Of a DNA stretch of 64,000 nucleotides, positions 15,844 to 25,149 are shown piece after piece. How positions within the stretch are numbered: position 1 is the first letter of the stretch; each line of letters begins with the position of its first letter. Below the pieces are notes generated by a model, which saw only the letters and a list, made by a program, of their open reading frames with translations, made no database searches and was not told the origin of the DNA. Source of the DNA: Paenibacillus chondroitinus NBRC 15376 (GTDB lineage: Bacteria; Bacillota; Bacilli; Paenibacillales; NBRC-103111); assembly GCF_004000765.1 (NCBI RefSeq), contig NZ_BILW01000020.1, forward strand, positions 1 through 64,000, read 5' to 3'. The translations under genes were made by a program, and so were the position numbers.

Positions 15844-18800
15844 GTGAACAACATGGCAGCTGCCGAACTGGCGGATTTTCAACTGAAGTCGGGCAATTTG
15901 CAATTTTCCTTCCTTAGCAGCGGGGATATTCGCGAAGTGATGTATAAGAACATAATGATTAACCAATGGGTTGCCAATCCCGTTGATGGATCTCTAAATA
16001 ACCTGTATTTACGCGTACATTCGGCGAATGGTATCAAAATTGTACCGCTAATGGGGGCTCGCTCGGTTAGCAAGGTACAGTACTCGGCATCCAAAGTTTC
16101 TTGGCAAGGTTTCGCTGAAGGACTCCATTACGAATTAACTTTTCATCTGACACCTTATGACATGTGGTTCTGGGAAGTCCAGGTGAAGGGGGAAGACGCG
16201 GAAGTTGATGTCATATACGGTCAAGATGTTGGCCTCGCTGACAAAGGTGCCGTACGCAGCAACGAAGCTTATTTATCCCAATATATCGACCACGCGGTTT
16301 TTGAAAATGGTACAAACGGATATGCCGTCTGCTCCCGTCAAAATATGCCGCAACATGGGGCATTCCCCTACTTGCAGCAAGGCGGTTTAACCAAGGTAGC
16401 AGGCTACTCGACCGATGGTTTCCAATTCTACGGTTTATCATATAAGGAAACTAACGTACCTGAAGCGTTGATCCAAAGCAGTCTGGCGAACGAAGTGTAC
16501 CAGTATGAATTTGCGTTTACAGCGCTGCAATCCGAAGGTGTGAAGGTGAACGGTACGGCGCGTTTTGTATTCTACGGCTTGTTCAAACCTGATCATCCGG
16601 AGACACTTCAAGGACTGGAATATCAGTCTGAAATCACGCGTGCATGGGAAGAAGCTGGTGCTCAAAGCCGCATATTCAACCAGCAGCTCGATAAGGTGGC
16701 TTTATTCGGTCATATAGGTGAACCGCTGACCACTTTGTCAATGAACCAAGCTGAGATCGAACGTTATTTCCCGAACAGACGCCAGGAAGAGTTTGAGGGG
16801 GAGAGGCTGCTAGCCTTTTTTACAGAAACCCATGAACACGTCATTCTGAAGGAAAAAGAGCTGCTCGTAGAGCGCCCGCACGGCCATATCCTCATGTCTG
16901 GCGATAATGCTCGCCTGAAGGAAGACGTCATGACGACCACTTCGTACATGTACGGCATCTTCAATTCGCAGGTGGTAGTAGGCAACACGTCGTTCAACAA
17001 AATGCTCACAAATGCACGGAATGCCTTGAATGTGATGAAAACTTCAGGACAACGCATGTATGTGGAGATTCAAGGCCAATACCGTCTTCTCACGATGCCG
17101 TCCATGTTTGAACTTGGTTTCAACTATGCGCGCTGGTATTACAAAATGGCGGACGATACGCTTGTTATCACGAATCTGACCACCGTTGATACGCCGGAAA
17201 TCCATCTGCAAGTTCGTTCCGAAAGCGGAAACAAGTATCGTTTCCTCGTAACGAATCAGATTACGATGAACAACAATGAATATGAATCGCCGTTCAGCTG
17301 CAAGCAAGAAGGGCAAACGTTGTCTTTCTACGCGTCTCCGGGGTCCGACAGCGCGAAGGTTTGGCCGCATCTATGTTACCGGGTGCGCGTTGCCGGAGCG
17401 GATATGCAAGTTGGAAATGAAACGCTGATTGCGCAAAATGTTCAACCCCTTGCCGCTTCTACGGTCGTCATGGAGCTTGGTGCCAGCAGCGAATGGAGCC
17501 TAACCATTCAGGGGCTTCTGCGGGATGAAGATCTGCCATTCACAGAAGTCAATGCCACTACTGAGATTGCGCGTTATCGGGACTTTTTTGCCAGCGTGAT
17601 GAACGGGTTCCATCTGTCGCAAAACGGAGGAGCCGCTGATAGCTTGGAGAAAGTCAATACGCTTGCCTGGTGGTATACGCACAATATGCTGGTCCACTAC
17701 TCCGTCCCTCATGGTTTGGAACAGTATGGGGGCGCTGCTTGGGGAACACGCGATGTGTGCCAAGGACCGGCCGAATACTTCCTGGCTACGCAAAAATATG
17801 GTGAAGTGCGCGATATTCTCAAAACCGTCTATGCCCATCAGTACGAAGACGACGGCAACTGGCCGCAGTGGTTTATGTTCGACCGCTATGCGGCGATTCA
17901 GCAGGAAGAAAGCCACGGCGATATCATCGTGTGGCCGCTGAAAGTATTAAGTGATTATTTGGCGGCTACCAAAGATTTCAGTATTTTACAGGAGAAAGTT
18001 CCATATACGAAGCGGCATGTGTTCGAGTTTACGGAAGAACCAGCAACGTTATTAGATCATGCGAAAAAAGAAATTGATTATATCAAGCATCACTTCCTTC
18101 ATGGCACTCATCTTTCTTCTTATGGCGATGGCGATTGGGATGACACGCTCCAGCCTGCCAATGCCCAGCTAAAGAAATATATGGTCAGCAGCTGGACGGT
18201 TGCTTTGACCTATCAGGTGTTCAATCAATTGTCCGCGGCGCTTCTCGATGCCGATGAACAGATGGCGGCTGAGCTAAGGGATTTGGCAGCTGGCGTTCAG
18301 GCTGATTTCAATAAATATATGCTGGGAACGGACGTCATCCCGGGCTTCTTGTATATGGAGGAGCCAGGCAAAGCGGAACTGATGCTGCATCCAACGGATA
18401 ACAAGACGGGGATTCAATATCGTTTGCTCCCGATGACGCGCAGTATGATCGGTGAGCTTTTAACCGAAGAACAGGCTAATTCGCATTACAATCTTATTAA
18501 AAAAGAGCTGTACTATCCGGACGGTGTCCGCTTGATGAACCGCCCTGCCAACTATGTCGGCGGTATCAGCACGAACTTCAAACGGGCTGAGCAGGCGGCC
18601 AACTTCGGCCGGGAGATCGGTCTGCAGTACGTGCACGCTCACATCCGTTTCGTCGAAGCCATGGCCAAATTGGGCAAAGCCGATGAAGCCTGGAAGGGAC
18701 TCGAAATGATTAATCCGGTCGGCATCCGAGGTGTTGTGCCGAATGCGGAACTGCGTCAAAGCAATACCTACTTCAGCAGCTCGGACGGGAAGTTCAACAC

Positions 18801-19197
18801 GCGTTACGATGCTCAAGAGCGTTTCGGGGAATTGAAGGAAGGCTCCGTTCCAGTCAAAGGCGGATGGAGAATTTATTCCAGCGGTCCGGGAATTTATATG
18901 AACCAGCTCATCTCTAACGTCCTCGGTATTCGTATGGAAGGCAGCGATCTTGTCCTGGATCCTGTGCTTCCGCAAGAATTAGACGGGCTGCAGTTTGATT
19001 TTCAAGCAGCAGGACGTCCGGTGACGTTCATCTATCACTTGGAAAATCGTTCCGCTAGTTATGTGACGGTTAACCAGAAAGCAGTGACTGCCGAAGCAAC
19101 CGCCAACCGTTATCGCCAAGGTGGCCTCCGCATCAGCGCGCAGGATCTTCACACGCTTTTAAATGAAGAAACAAATGTGATTGATGTGTATTTGTAA
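15844..19197 (+). CDS. GH94 phosphorylase, predicted 1,2-beta-oligoglucan phosphorylase
   Basis: A cytoplasmic protein of 1117 residues, a length usual for 1,2-beta-oligoglucan phosphorylases and longer than cellobiose phosphorylases (about 800). The N-terminal half is beta-sandwich-like. The (alpha/alpha)6 catalytic part has WWYTHNMLVHYSVPHGLEQYG, GTRDVCQGPAEY and DDGNWPQWF. It also has GDGDWDDT, whose last Asp (about 767) aligns with the GH94 general acid (DWND in relatives). The predicted reaction is phosphorolysis of sophorooligosaccharides to alpha-glucose 1-phosphate. The start may be the GTG at 15844 or the ATG at 15853; both ribosome sites are weak (GTGGAAAG). It is cotranscribed with the GH3 gene and followed by a terminator. 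Other GH94 activities such as laminaribiose or chitobiose phosphorolysis are not excluded by reading alone. Confidence 0.88.
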   Translation: MNNMAAAELADFQLKSGNLQFSFLSSGDIREVMYKNIMINQWVANPVDGSLNNLYLRVHSANGIKIVPLMGARSVSKVQYSASKVSWQGFAEGLHYELTFHLTPYDMWFWEVQVKGEDAEVDVIYGQDVGLADKGAVRSNEAYLSQYIDHAVFENGTNGYAVCSRQNMPQHGAFPYLQQGGLTKVAGYSTDGFQFYGLSYKETNVPEALIQSSLANEVYQYEFAFTALQSEGVKVNGTARFVFYGLFKPDHPETLQGLEYQSEITRAWEEAGAQSRIFNQQLDKVALFGHIGEPLTTLSMNQAEIERYFPNRRQEEFEGERLLAFFTETHEHVILKEKELLVERPHGHILMSGDNARLKEDVMTTTSYMYGIFNSQVVVGNTSFNKMLTNARNALNVMKTSGQRMYVEIQGQYRLLTMPSMFELGFNYARWYYKMADDTLVITNLTTVDTPEIHLQVRSESGNKYRFLVTNQITMNNNEYESPFSCKQEGQTLSFYASPGSDSAKVWPHLCYRVRVAGADMQVGNETLIAQNVQPLAASTVVMELGASSEWSLTIQGLLRDEDLPFTEVNATTEIARYRDFFASVMNGFHLSQNGGAADSLEKVNTLAWWYTHNMLVHYSVPHGLEQYGGAAWGTRDVCQGPAEYFLATQKYGEVRDILKTVYAHQYEDDGNWPQWFMFDRYAAIQQEESHGDIIVWPLKVLSDYLAATKDFSILQEKVPYTKRHVFEFTEEPATLLDHAKKEIDYIKHHFLHGTHLSSYGDGDWDDTLQPANAQLKKYMVSSWTVALTYQVFNQLSAALLDADEQMAAELRDLAAGVQADFNKYMLGTDVIPGFLYMEEPGKAELMLHPTDNKTGIQYRLLPMTRSMIGELLTEEQANSHYNLIKKELYYPDGVRLMNRPANYVGGISTNFKRAEQAANFGREIGLQYVHAHIRFVEAMAKLGKADEAWKGLEMINPVGIRGVVPNAELRQSNTYFSSSDGKFNTRYDAQERFGELKEGSVPVKGGWRIYSSGPGIYMNQLISNVLGIRMEGSDLVLDPVLPQELDGLQFDFQAAGRPVTFIYHLENRSASYVTVNQKAVTAEATANRYRQGGLRISAQDLHTLLNEETNVIDVYL

Positions 19198-19205
19198 GAA
19201 AAATC

Positions 19206-19235
19206 GGCGATCTTAAGGATCGCCTTTTTCCTTTT
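19206..19235 (+). terminator. Terminator between the GH94 and LacI genes
   Basis: GGCGATC/GATCGCC with a five-base loop, followed by TTTTTCCTTTT. Confidence 0.88.
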
Positions 19236-19296
19236 AAAAAGTGCTTTATGATATAGTAAGAAGAAAACGAAAGTGTAGATGTTAGGAGCGGTTTTT

Positions 19297-20262
19297 GTGA
19301 TCAGCATTAAAGATGTTGCCAAAAAAGCGGGCGTTTCAATCTCGACCGTATCCTATGCGCTCAACGGAAACCCCAAAGTGACGGAGGAAACGAGTGCAAG
19401 GATTTTGAAGATAGCCAGCGAGCTGAACTATGTTCCGAATGCCGCGGCAAGAACGTTGAAGAAACGGGTCTCCAAAATCATCGGCGTTTATTTGACGGAT
19501 TTTAGCGGAGCATTTTACGGGGAAATCTTGCAGGGGATGAAAGAGGTATTGAATAAACGAGGTTATGATCTGATTGTCTGCAGCGGCTCCTACTCTCACC
19601 GTTTGCTGCCGCAGCGTATGATTGACGGGGCCGTTGTCTTGGACCACTCGTTCGCAAGCGAAGAATTGCTGCAATTAGCGGACCGCGGACATAAATTGGT
19701 TGTGCTGGACCGTGAATTGAACCATCCGAACATCAATCATGTTCTTCTGGACAATAAAGCGGGAGCTACCTTGGCTGTTGAGTATTTGATCGAAAGAGGC
19801 CACCGGAAACTGTATGTCGTAACGGGACCGAAGGATTCCTACGACTCCAGACAGCGGCTGCAGGCAACGAAACAATCCATTGAGCGGAATTCCGATCTGA
19901 TTTATGTGGAAATCGAGGGGAATTTCAATAAGGATTCCGGGGAACGAGCCGCCGAGCAAATTATGCGGGAATACCAAGAACCGGTTGCCGTTTTTTGCCT
20001 GAACGATGAAATGGCGATTGGTATGTACAATACGTTGATGAAAACGGATTTCCGGATTGGCGAACACATCCACATCATCGGTTTCGACAACATCGAGCTG
20101 ACACAATACACGCAGCCGCGCCTCGCGACGATTGATTACTCCAAACGCAAGTGGGGTGCTTTGGCATCCGAGCAGCTGATTAAGCTGATTGGGGAAGAAA
20201 AAGTGGAGCATGAGCGGGTATATGTGAGTCTAGTTAAGGGCGAGTCGGTTGGAAAAGGATGA
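19297..20262 (+). CDS. LacI-family transcriptional regulator of the sophorooligosaccharide locus
   Basis: A protein of about 321 residues. The start is the GTG at 19297, ten bases after TAGGAG, so that the protein begins ISIKDVAKKAGVSISTVSYALN, the usual LacI helix-turn-helix and hinge start. The effector domain is of the periplasmic-binding-protein type (IIGVYLTDFSGAFYGEILQGM ... GFDNIELTQYTQPRLATIDY). It is the likely owner of the four GAAACGTTT operators at 13397-13604, where it would repress both divergent operons until a beta-1,2-glucoside or derivative binds. A terminator separates it from the GH94 gene, so it can be expressed on its own. Confidence 0.92.
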   Translation: MISIKDVAKKAGVSISTVSYALNGNPKVTEETSARILKIASELNYVPNAAARTLKKRVSKIIGVYLTDFSGAFYGEILQGMKEVLNKRGYDLIVCSGSYSHRLLPQRMIDGAVVLDHSFASEELLQLADRGHKLVVLDRELNHPNINHVLLDNKAGATLAVEYLIERGHRKLYVVTGPKDSYDSRQRLQATKQSIERNSDLIYVEIEGNFNKDSGERAAEQIMREYQEPVAVFCLNDEMAIGMYNTLMKTDFRIGEHIHIIGFDNIELTQYTQPRLATIDYSKRKWGALASEQLIKLIGEEKVEHERVYVSLVKGESVGKG

Positions 20263-20292
20263 GTCGAGCTTGTTTTCCATATGCAATGAAAC

Positions 20293-20346
20293 AACAGCGG
20301 CTTTCTAGGACTTTTTCGAGTCTTGGTCTGCCGCTGTTTGGTTTTT
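20293..20346 (+). terminator. Terminator after the LacI gene
   Basis: AACAGCGG/CCGCTGTT encloses a second smaller stem (GACT/AGTC) and is followed by a T-rich tail. Confidence 0.82.
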
Positions 20347-20397
20347 ATGGTGAGGAATAGTATTACAAATTTATAAATAAATACATTTTATATGCAT

Positions 20398-20868
20398 CTA
20401 TCGGTAAGATTGATTGGAGCCTATACGGGCGCTGGCCGTCCAAGGGTCTCTAGCACCATGCATGCTGTTAAAAGCATTTACAGCAGCAGTCGCTACTTCA
20501 ATATCTTGAGCGCTTGTGCCTCCGCTTACACCGATGCCGCCGATGACTTTGTCGTTATGGATGAGAGGTATGCCTCCACCCAGAATGGTCACTCTACCAT
20601 GATTGGTCGTGTTGATCCCGAACGAAGGCGAGCCTGGGAGTGCTGATTGCGCAAGGTTGGCTGTCGGCATTTGCATGGCAACGCTAGTCCAAGCTTTCCC
20701 TTGCGAGATTTCGATCCCGGCAATTCGCGCGCCGTCCATACGATGGAAAGCGATCAGGTTCGCGCCTTCATCCACAATCGCGATATCGCTGTTCAGCCCC
20801 ATTTGCCGGGCCTTCTGTTCGGCGACTTCCAATAAATATTTAGCCGTTTCTAACGTAAGTTTGTGCAT
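20398..20868 (-). CDS. GlcG/HbpS family protein (DUF336)
   Basis: A small protein of about 156 residues. The start is the ATG at 20868, because GAGGAG lies eight bases upstream; an in-frame GTG at 20877 sits on the ribosome site. The family is recognised by LTLETAKYLLEVAEQKA near the start, AIVDEGANLIAFHRMDGA, and GGGIPLIHNDKVIGGIGVSG. HbpS-type relatives bind heme degradation products or cofactors, while others stand next to glycolate or diol oxidation genes. No signal peptide is seen. Its neighbours (a beta-lactamase, a MocR regulator) do not define a pathway, so the function remains open. Confidence 0.85.
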   Translation of the reverse strand: MHKLTLETAKYLLEVAEQKARQMGLNSDIAIVDEGANLIAFHRMDGARIAGIEISQGKAWTSVAMQMPTANLAQSALPGSPSFGINTTNHGRVTILGGGIPLIHNDKVIGGIGVSGGTSAQDIEVATAAVNAFNSMHGARDPWTASARIGSNQSYR

Positions 20869-20982
20869 CACATTCACTCCTCGGAATTTGGATACTCCGA
20901 TATTGTATGGTCATTCCCCCAGAGGGGTGAATTCGATCATAGGAGGTCCCAATTCGTGATATGATGAGAAGTAGCGTGAGTC

Positions 20983-21795
20983 TCATAAAATATGCAATTG
21001 CTTGAGACATTCGAGGGTAATCGTCTTAGCGGTCGAACCACTGCTATCCACGTTGGTGGCGAATACCCATGAGGTTTTATCCGTCTCCACATAGCCGATA
21101 TACCATCCGAGGCCCATATCGGAAAGCCTTGTCCCTGTTTTGCCATGAACGGTGTATGCGTCCTGTTCGTTATCGATCATAATGCGTTTGACCGTTTTCA
21201 TCGTTTGCTCATGGAACGGCAGCGTTTCTTCCACGAGATTCTCTATGAATTGAACTTGCTCTTGTGCGGAGATCGTTAAGCTGCTATTCAACCAGAACTT
21301 ATCGATGCCGCCACTAATATCTTGATTACCATACCCAATTCGATTGAGATTGCTTTGCATCCGTTCAGCGCCAATGTCCCGAGCCATCGCTTGGTAATAC
21401 CAGATAGCGGAATTTCGCAAAGCGGAAGCTAACGTATGATCGCGATTCCAGACATCGAATTCCCGAACGATCCCGTCCCAGCGTTTGACTTCGTACTCAT
21501 CCTCTACGGCATGTTCTTCCAAACCGATGAGTGCATTAGGAACTTTGAATGAGGATTCCGGTGTGAAACGCTGGGTGCTCCTCGGGAGATTATAGGTATA
21601 CATGTTATCCGTTTTCAAATTTTTGATCACGATTGTACCTGTTATTCCATGGAATAGCTCTTCTACATGAAGATCCTTGTTGCCGGGCTTGGCGCTAGCC
21701 GAACTCGCGTTATTGGCGAAAGAGCCTGTACTTGTAAAAAGCAGGGCAATAAGCAGTAGAACGAAAACCTTCATTTTATTCATTTTTTTCATCAC
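20983..21795 (-). CDS. Class D beta-lactamase
   Basis: About 270 residues with a signal peptide (MKVFVLLLIALLFTS ... SFANN). The class D motifs are all present: Ser80-Ser-Phe-Lys83 (nucleophile and carboxylated lysine), SAI for the S-x-V element, YGN, a WLNSSLTIS loop with the conserved Trp, and KTGT near the C-terminus. It should hydrolyse penicillins outside the membrane. Class D enzymes in Bacillaceae-type Firmicutes are known, though less common than class A. The start may be the GTG at 21795 or the ATG at 21792, with GAGGAG upstream. No BlaR/BlaI pair is adjacent; the divergent neighbour is a MocR-type regulator. A penicillin-sensor role without strong hydrolysis is possible. Confidence 0.9.
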   Translation of the reverse strand: MMKKMNKMKVFVLLLIALLFTSTGSFANNASSASAKPGNKDLHVEELFHGITGTIVIKNLKTDNMYTYNLPRSTQRFTPESSFKVPNALIGLEEHAVEDEYEVKRWDGIVREFDVWNRDHTLASALRNSAIWYYQAMARDIGAERMQSNLNRIGYGNQDISGGIDKFWLNSSLTISAQEQVQFIENLVEETLPFHEQTMKTVKRIMIDNEQDAYTVHGKTGTRLSDMGLGWYIGYVETDKTSWVFATNVDSSGSTAKTITLECLKQLHIL

Positions 21796-21930
21796 GCTTC
21801 ACTCCTCTTTGGTTTGAAATGGAAAAAATTCACTTTCTTCACGTTGAGTATACGAGGAATGGCATGAATTTTACATGGTAGTATTCTTGAATTGTACCCT
21901 TACAGTTGGGAAGAAGAGGGGATGAACCCT

Positions 21931-23313
21931 ATGCTATATGAAGAGATTGTGGATCAGATGATGAAGCTCATCGAAGAAGGGACTTTGAAGCCGGGAAACA
22001 GGCTGCCTTCTATTCGTGCTTTAACGCAGGAATTCGCATGCAGTAAAAATACGGTTATGAAAGCTTATGGCGAGTTAGAGAAGAGGCATATCATCTATTC
22101 GGTGCCCCAGAGCGGCTATTACGTCGTGGAGGGTTATCGAAGACGGGAAACGTTGGAGGGAGTTCACGGAACAATTGACTTTCTTTCGGCTGGACCTGAT
22201 CGGCATGCGATGCCTTATCGGGATTTTCAACACTGTATCAATCAGGCTATTGAACGCTACAAAGAAGAGATGTTCACGTACTCGGACATTCAAGGGCTTG
22301 GATCGCTTCGCGTCCAGCTGGCCAAGCATTTACAAGAGCTTCAGGTGTTCACAGTGCCTGATAAGATTTATGTCGTTTCCGGTTCGCAGCAAGCTCTGCA
22401 TCTGCTTCTATCCCTGCCTTTTCCGAATGGCAAACGCCATATCTGTCTCGAGCAGCCCACGCACGCCGGGTTTATTGAATCTATACGTCAGCATGGAAGC
22501 GAGACTTATGGCATAGAAGTAGGAAACGAGGGAATCGATCTAACGCGGTTGGAGCAGCTTTTCAAACGTAACGATATCAAGTTGTTCTACACAGTGTCCA
22601 GATTTCACAATCCGACCGGCTACAGCCATACGAATGAAACAAAGCGAAAAATCGTCGAATTAGCGCAGCGATATGATGTGTATATCATTGAGGATGACTA
22701 TATGGGCGACCTGGACTCAAATGCCAAGGCTGATCCGATGTTTGCCTACGATCCTTCCGGCAGAGTGATTTATGTCAAAAGCTTCTCGAAAGTGATGCTG
22801 CCCGGCCTCCGACTTGGCTTAGCCGTACTCCCTGATGCCTTGCGGGAAGATTATCTGCGAGCTAAGTTCGCCGCAGACGTACATACGCCTATGCTGACGC
22901 AAGGCGCGCTTGAGATTTACCTTCAAAGCGGAATGTTCAGTGCCCACATTGAACGTATGAGGAAACTGTATAGCAAAAAGGCTGCGCTTTTGCAGCAAGC
23001 TTTCCAAAAGTGGCTGCCTGCTGTCACCACCTACTCGGGTTCCTTATCCGGCTTCTATTCCACTATTGAGTTGCCGGTGCCGATGAAAGCGAAGCAGCTT
23101 CAGGAATACCTGAAGCATCAGCATGTTTTAGTGGATCATGCAGAGCGCATGTATCTTCCTGATTTCGTCAAAGATAATGTGATTCGCCTCAGTATTTCTC
23201 AAGTGGATGAGGACTTGATTGAGCGAGGCGTTCAGATGATTGCAAAAGGGATAACTGAGCTGCTCAGCAGGCGGACGGAAGTGAAATTTGTGAGTGGAGA
23301 TAAAAAAAGATGA
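21931..23313 (+). CDS. MocR/PdxR-type regulator (GntR HTH fused to aminotransferase fold)
   Basis: A protein of about 460 residues. The N-terminal winged helix is GntR-type (LYEEIVDQMMKLIEEGTLKPGNRLPSIRALTQEF, then SKNTVMKAYGELEK). A linker leads into a fold-type I aminotransferase domain with SGSQQALHLL, FHNPTGYSH, IIEDDYMGDLD and the PLP lysine in VKSFSKVMLPG (Lys287). Such proteins use PLP as a cofactor for gene control rather than catalysis. It is divergent from the class D beta-lactamase, and both promoters must lie in about 130 bp, so it may control that gene; this is inference. The start is uncertain: GAGGGG favours the ATG at 21931 (nine bases) over the ATG at 21922 or the TTG at 21892. 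Confidence 0.88.
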   Translation: MLYEEIVDQMMKLIEEGTLKPGNRLPSIRALTQEFACSKNTVMKAYGELEKRHIIYSVPQSGYYVVEGYRRRETLEGVHGTIDFLSAGPDRHAMPYRDFQHCINQAIERYKEEMFTYSDIQGLGSLRVQLAKHLQELQVFTVPDKIYVVSGSQQALHLLLSLPFPNGKRHICLEQPTHAGFIESIRQHGSETYGIEVGNEGIDLTRLEQLFKRNDIKLFYTVSRFHNPTGYSHTNETKRKIVELAQRYDVYIIEDDYMGDLDSNAKADPMFAYDPSGRVIYVKSFSKVMLPGLRLGLAVLPDALREDYLRAKFAADVHTPMLTQGALEIYLQSGMFSAHIERMRKLYSKKAALLQQAFQKWLPAVTTYSGSLSGFYSTIELPVPMKAKQLQEYLKHQHVLVDHAERMYLPDFVKDNVIRLSISQVDEDLIERGVQMIAKGITELLSRRTEVKFVSGDKKR

Positions 23314-23338
23314 CCCCTATGCCCTATAGGAATCATCT
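23302..23338. terminator. Terminator between convergent MocR and catalase genes
   Basis: AGATGA/TCATCT encloses CCTAT/ATAGG. Seven A precede it on the plus strand, so the T-run serves the minus-strand catalase gene. Confidence 0.7.
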
Positions 23339-23353
23339 ATGCTTGGTTGTTAA

Positions 23354-24781
23354 TTATCCTTGTTCATGCTGGTGAACGGCTCGAGCTACCCGCTCTCCCA
23401 GTTCGGTAGAGGCATTGTAGAGATAGTTCAGAACAATATTTTGCGTATTCTGGGATATGCCGGACAGATCGCCAGAGAGATTAGCAACCAAGTGATCTTG
23501 CTGCACTGGAGAGAGAGAGTAATAATATTGGCCCGCTTGCGTAAAATCATCCTGCTTCGGGATGTCCGATCGCACGAGATGGCCTTCTACGTATCTCCCA
23601 TTCCCACTGGTTACCAAAGAATCAGGGGACCAGTTGGCCTGGTGGTTAATAGGAACCTTACGGAAATCCGGCCCCATTCGCCGGCGCTGAGAATCCCAGT
23701 AAATATTGTTGCGTCCTTGCAGCAGCTTGTCGTCTGACATTTCGGCACCTTCCAATAAATTGGCGGGTGAAAAAGCTATTTTCTCCACTTGCTCCATGTA
23801 GTTATCCGGATTACGGTTCAGCACAAGCCGGCCAACTGGCTGCAGCGGATATTGCCGTTCATCCCAAACTTTGGTATCATCCAATGGATCAAATGGAAGA
23901 GCCGTTTCATCCGAAGGGTTCATCAGCTGTACGTAAAGTCCGTATTCAACCGTCTTTCCCGCTGCTAAATGATCGTATAAATCTTTGCCTGCGAAATCCG
24001 GGTTCTCCGCTGCAAGCTGAGTGGCTTCGCGACTGTCTATGTACTGCACGCCGGCAAAAGGAACCCAATGATATTTGACATACGTACGGGCCCCTGCTGC
24101 ATTCTTCCAAACATAAGTGTTAACACTGTGTCCAGGGGCGTGACGGAAACTTTTAAGCGTACCGGCGTCGGAATAGAGCCAGAGAAGAAAATGCGTGGAC
24201 TCCGGCGTTCTCGCTATGAAGCTCCATAACCGCTCGGGATCGACGAGATTATTGACCGGTGATGGTAAAAAGGCTTTAATAAACTCTGGAAACCGCATGG
24301 CGTCCCGAACCGCAAAAACGGGGATGTGATTGCAGAGGAGATCAAAAACACCTTTTTCCGTATAAAACTTGGTGGAGAAGCCACGCACATTGCGGGAAGT
24401 GTCCGGGGTACCCTTGTTGCTGACAGCAAACGAGAACCTTACCGTGACCGGGACCTGCTGACCTGATCTTTGAAGAAAACAAAGCTGAGTGTATGCCGCC
24501 ATGGAATGGATGGTCTGAAAGTATCCGAAAGCGCCGTATCCTTTGACGTGCACAGGCCTTTCAAGAATCTTTTCATGGATAAAAGTTTCCAATGTTTCAT
24601 GCAGAACGCTGTCTTGTTCCAGTACGGGACCTCGGTCACCAACAGTTTGCGAATGATGGGCGGCCGGTTTGACAGTTGACCATTGTGTAGGGGAATGACC
24701 ATGAAGCTGCTGATCATTTATCATAGGCTGCGATGGCAGGACGGAAGGTCTTCGGGGAAATTCTTTATTATCTTTCATCAT
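23354..24781 (-). CDS. Heme catalase, divergent small-subunit type
   Basis: A protein of 475 residues, the length of small-subunit monofunctional catalases. The distal His is in RPVHVKGYGAFGYF. The catalytic Asn is kept in LLCNHIPVF, where classical catalases have GNNTPVF. The proximal heme ligand Tyr is kept in GRNNIYWDSQRRRMG (usually GRLFAYPDTHRHRLG). VGRLVLNRNPDNY is typical. Enzymatic activity, hydrogen peroxide dismutation in the cytoplasm, is likely, but the altered shell around both heme faces marks a divergent subgroup. The start is the ATG at 24781 or 24778 after GGAGG. It stands alone, convergent with the MocR gene. No clear PerR box was found upstream. Confidence 0.9.
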   Translation of the reverse strand: MMKDNKEFPRRPSVLPSQPMINDQQLHGHSPTQWSTVKPAAHHSQTVGDRGPVLEQDSVLHETLETFIHEKILERPVHVKGYGAFGYFQTIHSMAAYTQLCFLQRSGQQVPVTVRFSFAVSNKGTPDTSRNVRGFSTKFYTEKGVFDLLCNHIPVFAVRDAMRFPEFIKAFLPSPVNNLVDPERLWSFIARTPESTHFLLWLYSDAGTLKSFRHAPGHSVNTYVWKNAAGARTYVKYHWVPFAGVQYIDSREATQLAAENPDFAGKDLYDHLAAGKTVEYGLYVQLMNPSDETALPFDPLDDTKVWDERQYPLQPVGRLVLNRNPDNYMEQVEKIAFSPANLLEGAEMSDDKLLQGRNNIYWDSQRRRMGPDFRKVPINHQANWSPDSLVTSGNGRYVEGHLVRSDIPKQDDFTQAGQYYYSLSPVQQDHLVANLSGDLSGISQNTQNIVLNYLYNASTELGERVARAVHQHEQG

Positions 24782-25045
24782 TGTACCTCCTGTATCAAAC
24801 CGTCAATTCTCCCTGATCTCTTATTATTTATGTTAAGCATCCCTACACTTATGACAATACTTTATGGACGAAATCGCTTACGTAGACGGAGAATGATCTT
24901 TGACAATTGTAATTAAAAAGTTACAATGTGTATGTTTTGCTCTGGCTAAAAGGTTTACAAAAATCACATATTCGGCAGTAGGCTTAATGGGGGAACCGGA
25001 TTTGTACAAACCATCCTGACCTGGATCAGGGGGGATAGAAGGTCT
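24782..25045. other. Intergenic region between divergent catalase and binding-protein genes
   Basis: No gene was seen. The AT-rich part (24800-24860) should hold the catalase promoter, but I could not fix its -35/-10 boxes. Confidence 0.35.
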
Positions 25046-25073
25046 TTGACAGCACAAAATCGACATATTTACT
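25046..25073 (+). promoter_or_regulatory. Promoter candidate of the LplA-type binding-protein gene
   Basis: TTGACA, a 16-bp spacer, then TTTACT. The same layout (ATGACA, 16 bp, TTTACG) stands before the permease operon at 31365. Confidence 0.55.
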
Positions 25074-25102
25074 AAAACGTCTGCAAAGTTTAATCTTCAA
25101 TT

Positions 25103-25116
25103 TGTAAGCGCTAGCA
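25103..25116. promoter_or_regulatory. cre-like operator upstream of the binding-protein gene
   Basis: TGTAAGCGCTAGCA has 13 of 14 matches to the CcpA consensus. It differs by one base from the site at 31428, so one regulator probably controls both halves of the importer. Confidence 0.65.
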
Positions 25117-25149
25117 GCTTTCACAGATGACCATAAGGGAGGACATGCA

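Noticed and set aside
24800..24860. PerR box upstream of the catalase gene
   Set aside because: TTATTATTTATG-like sequence matches the PerR consensus poorly, especially in the right half.
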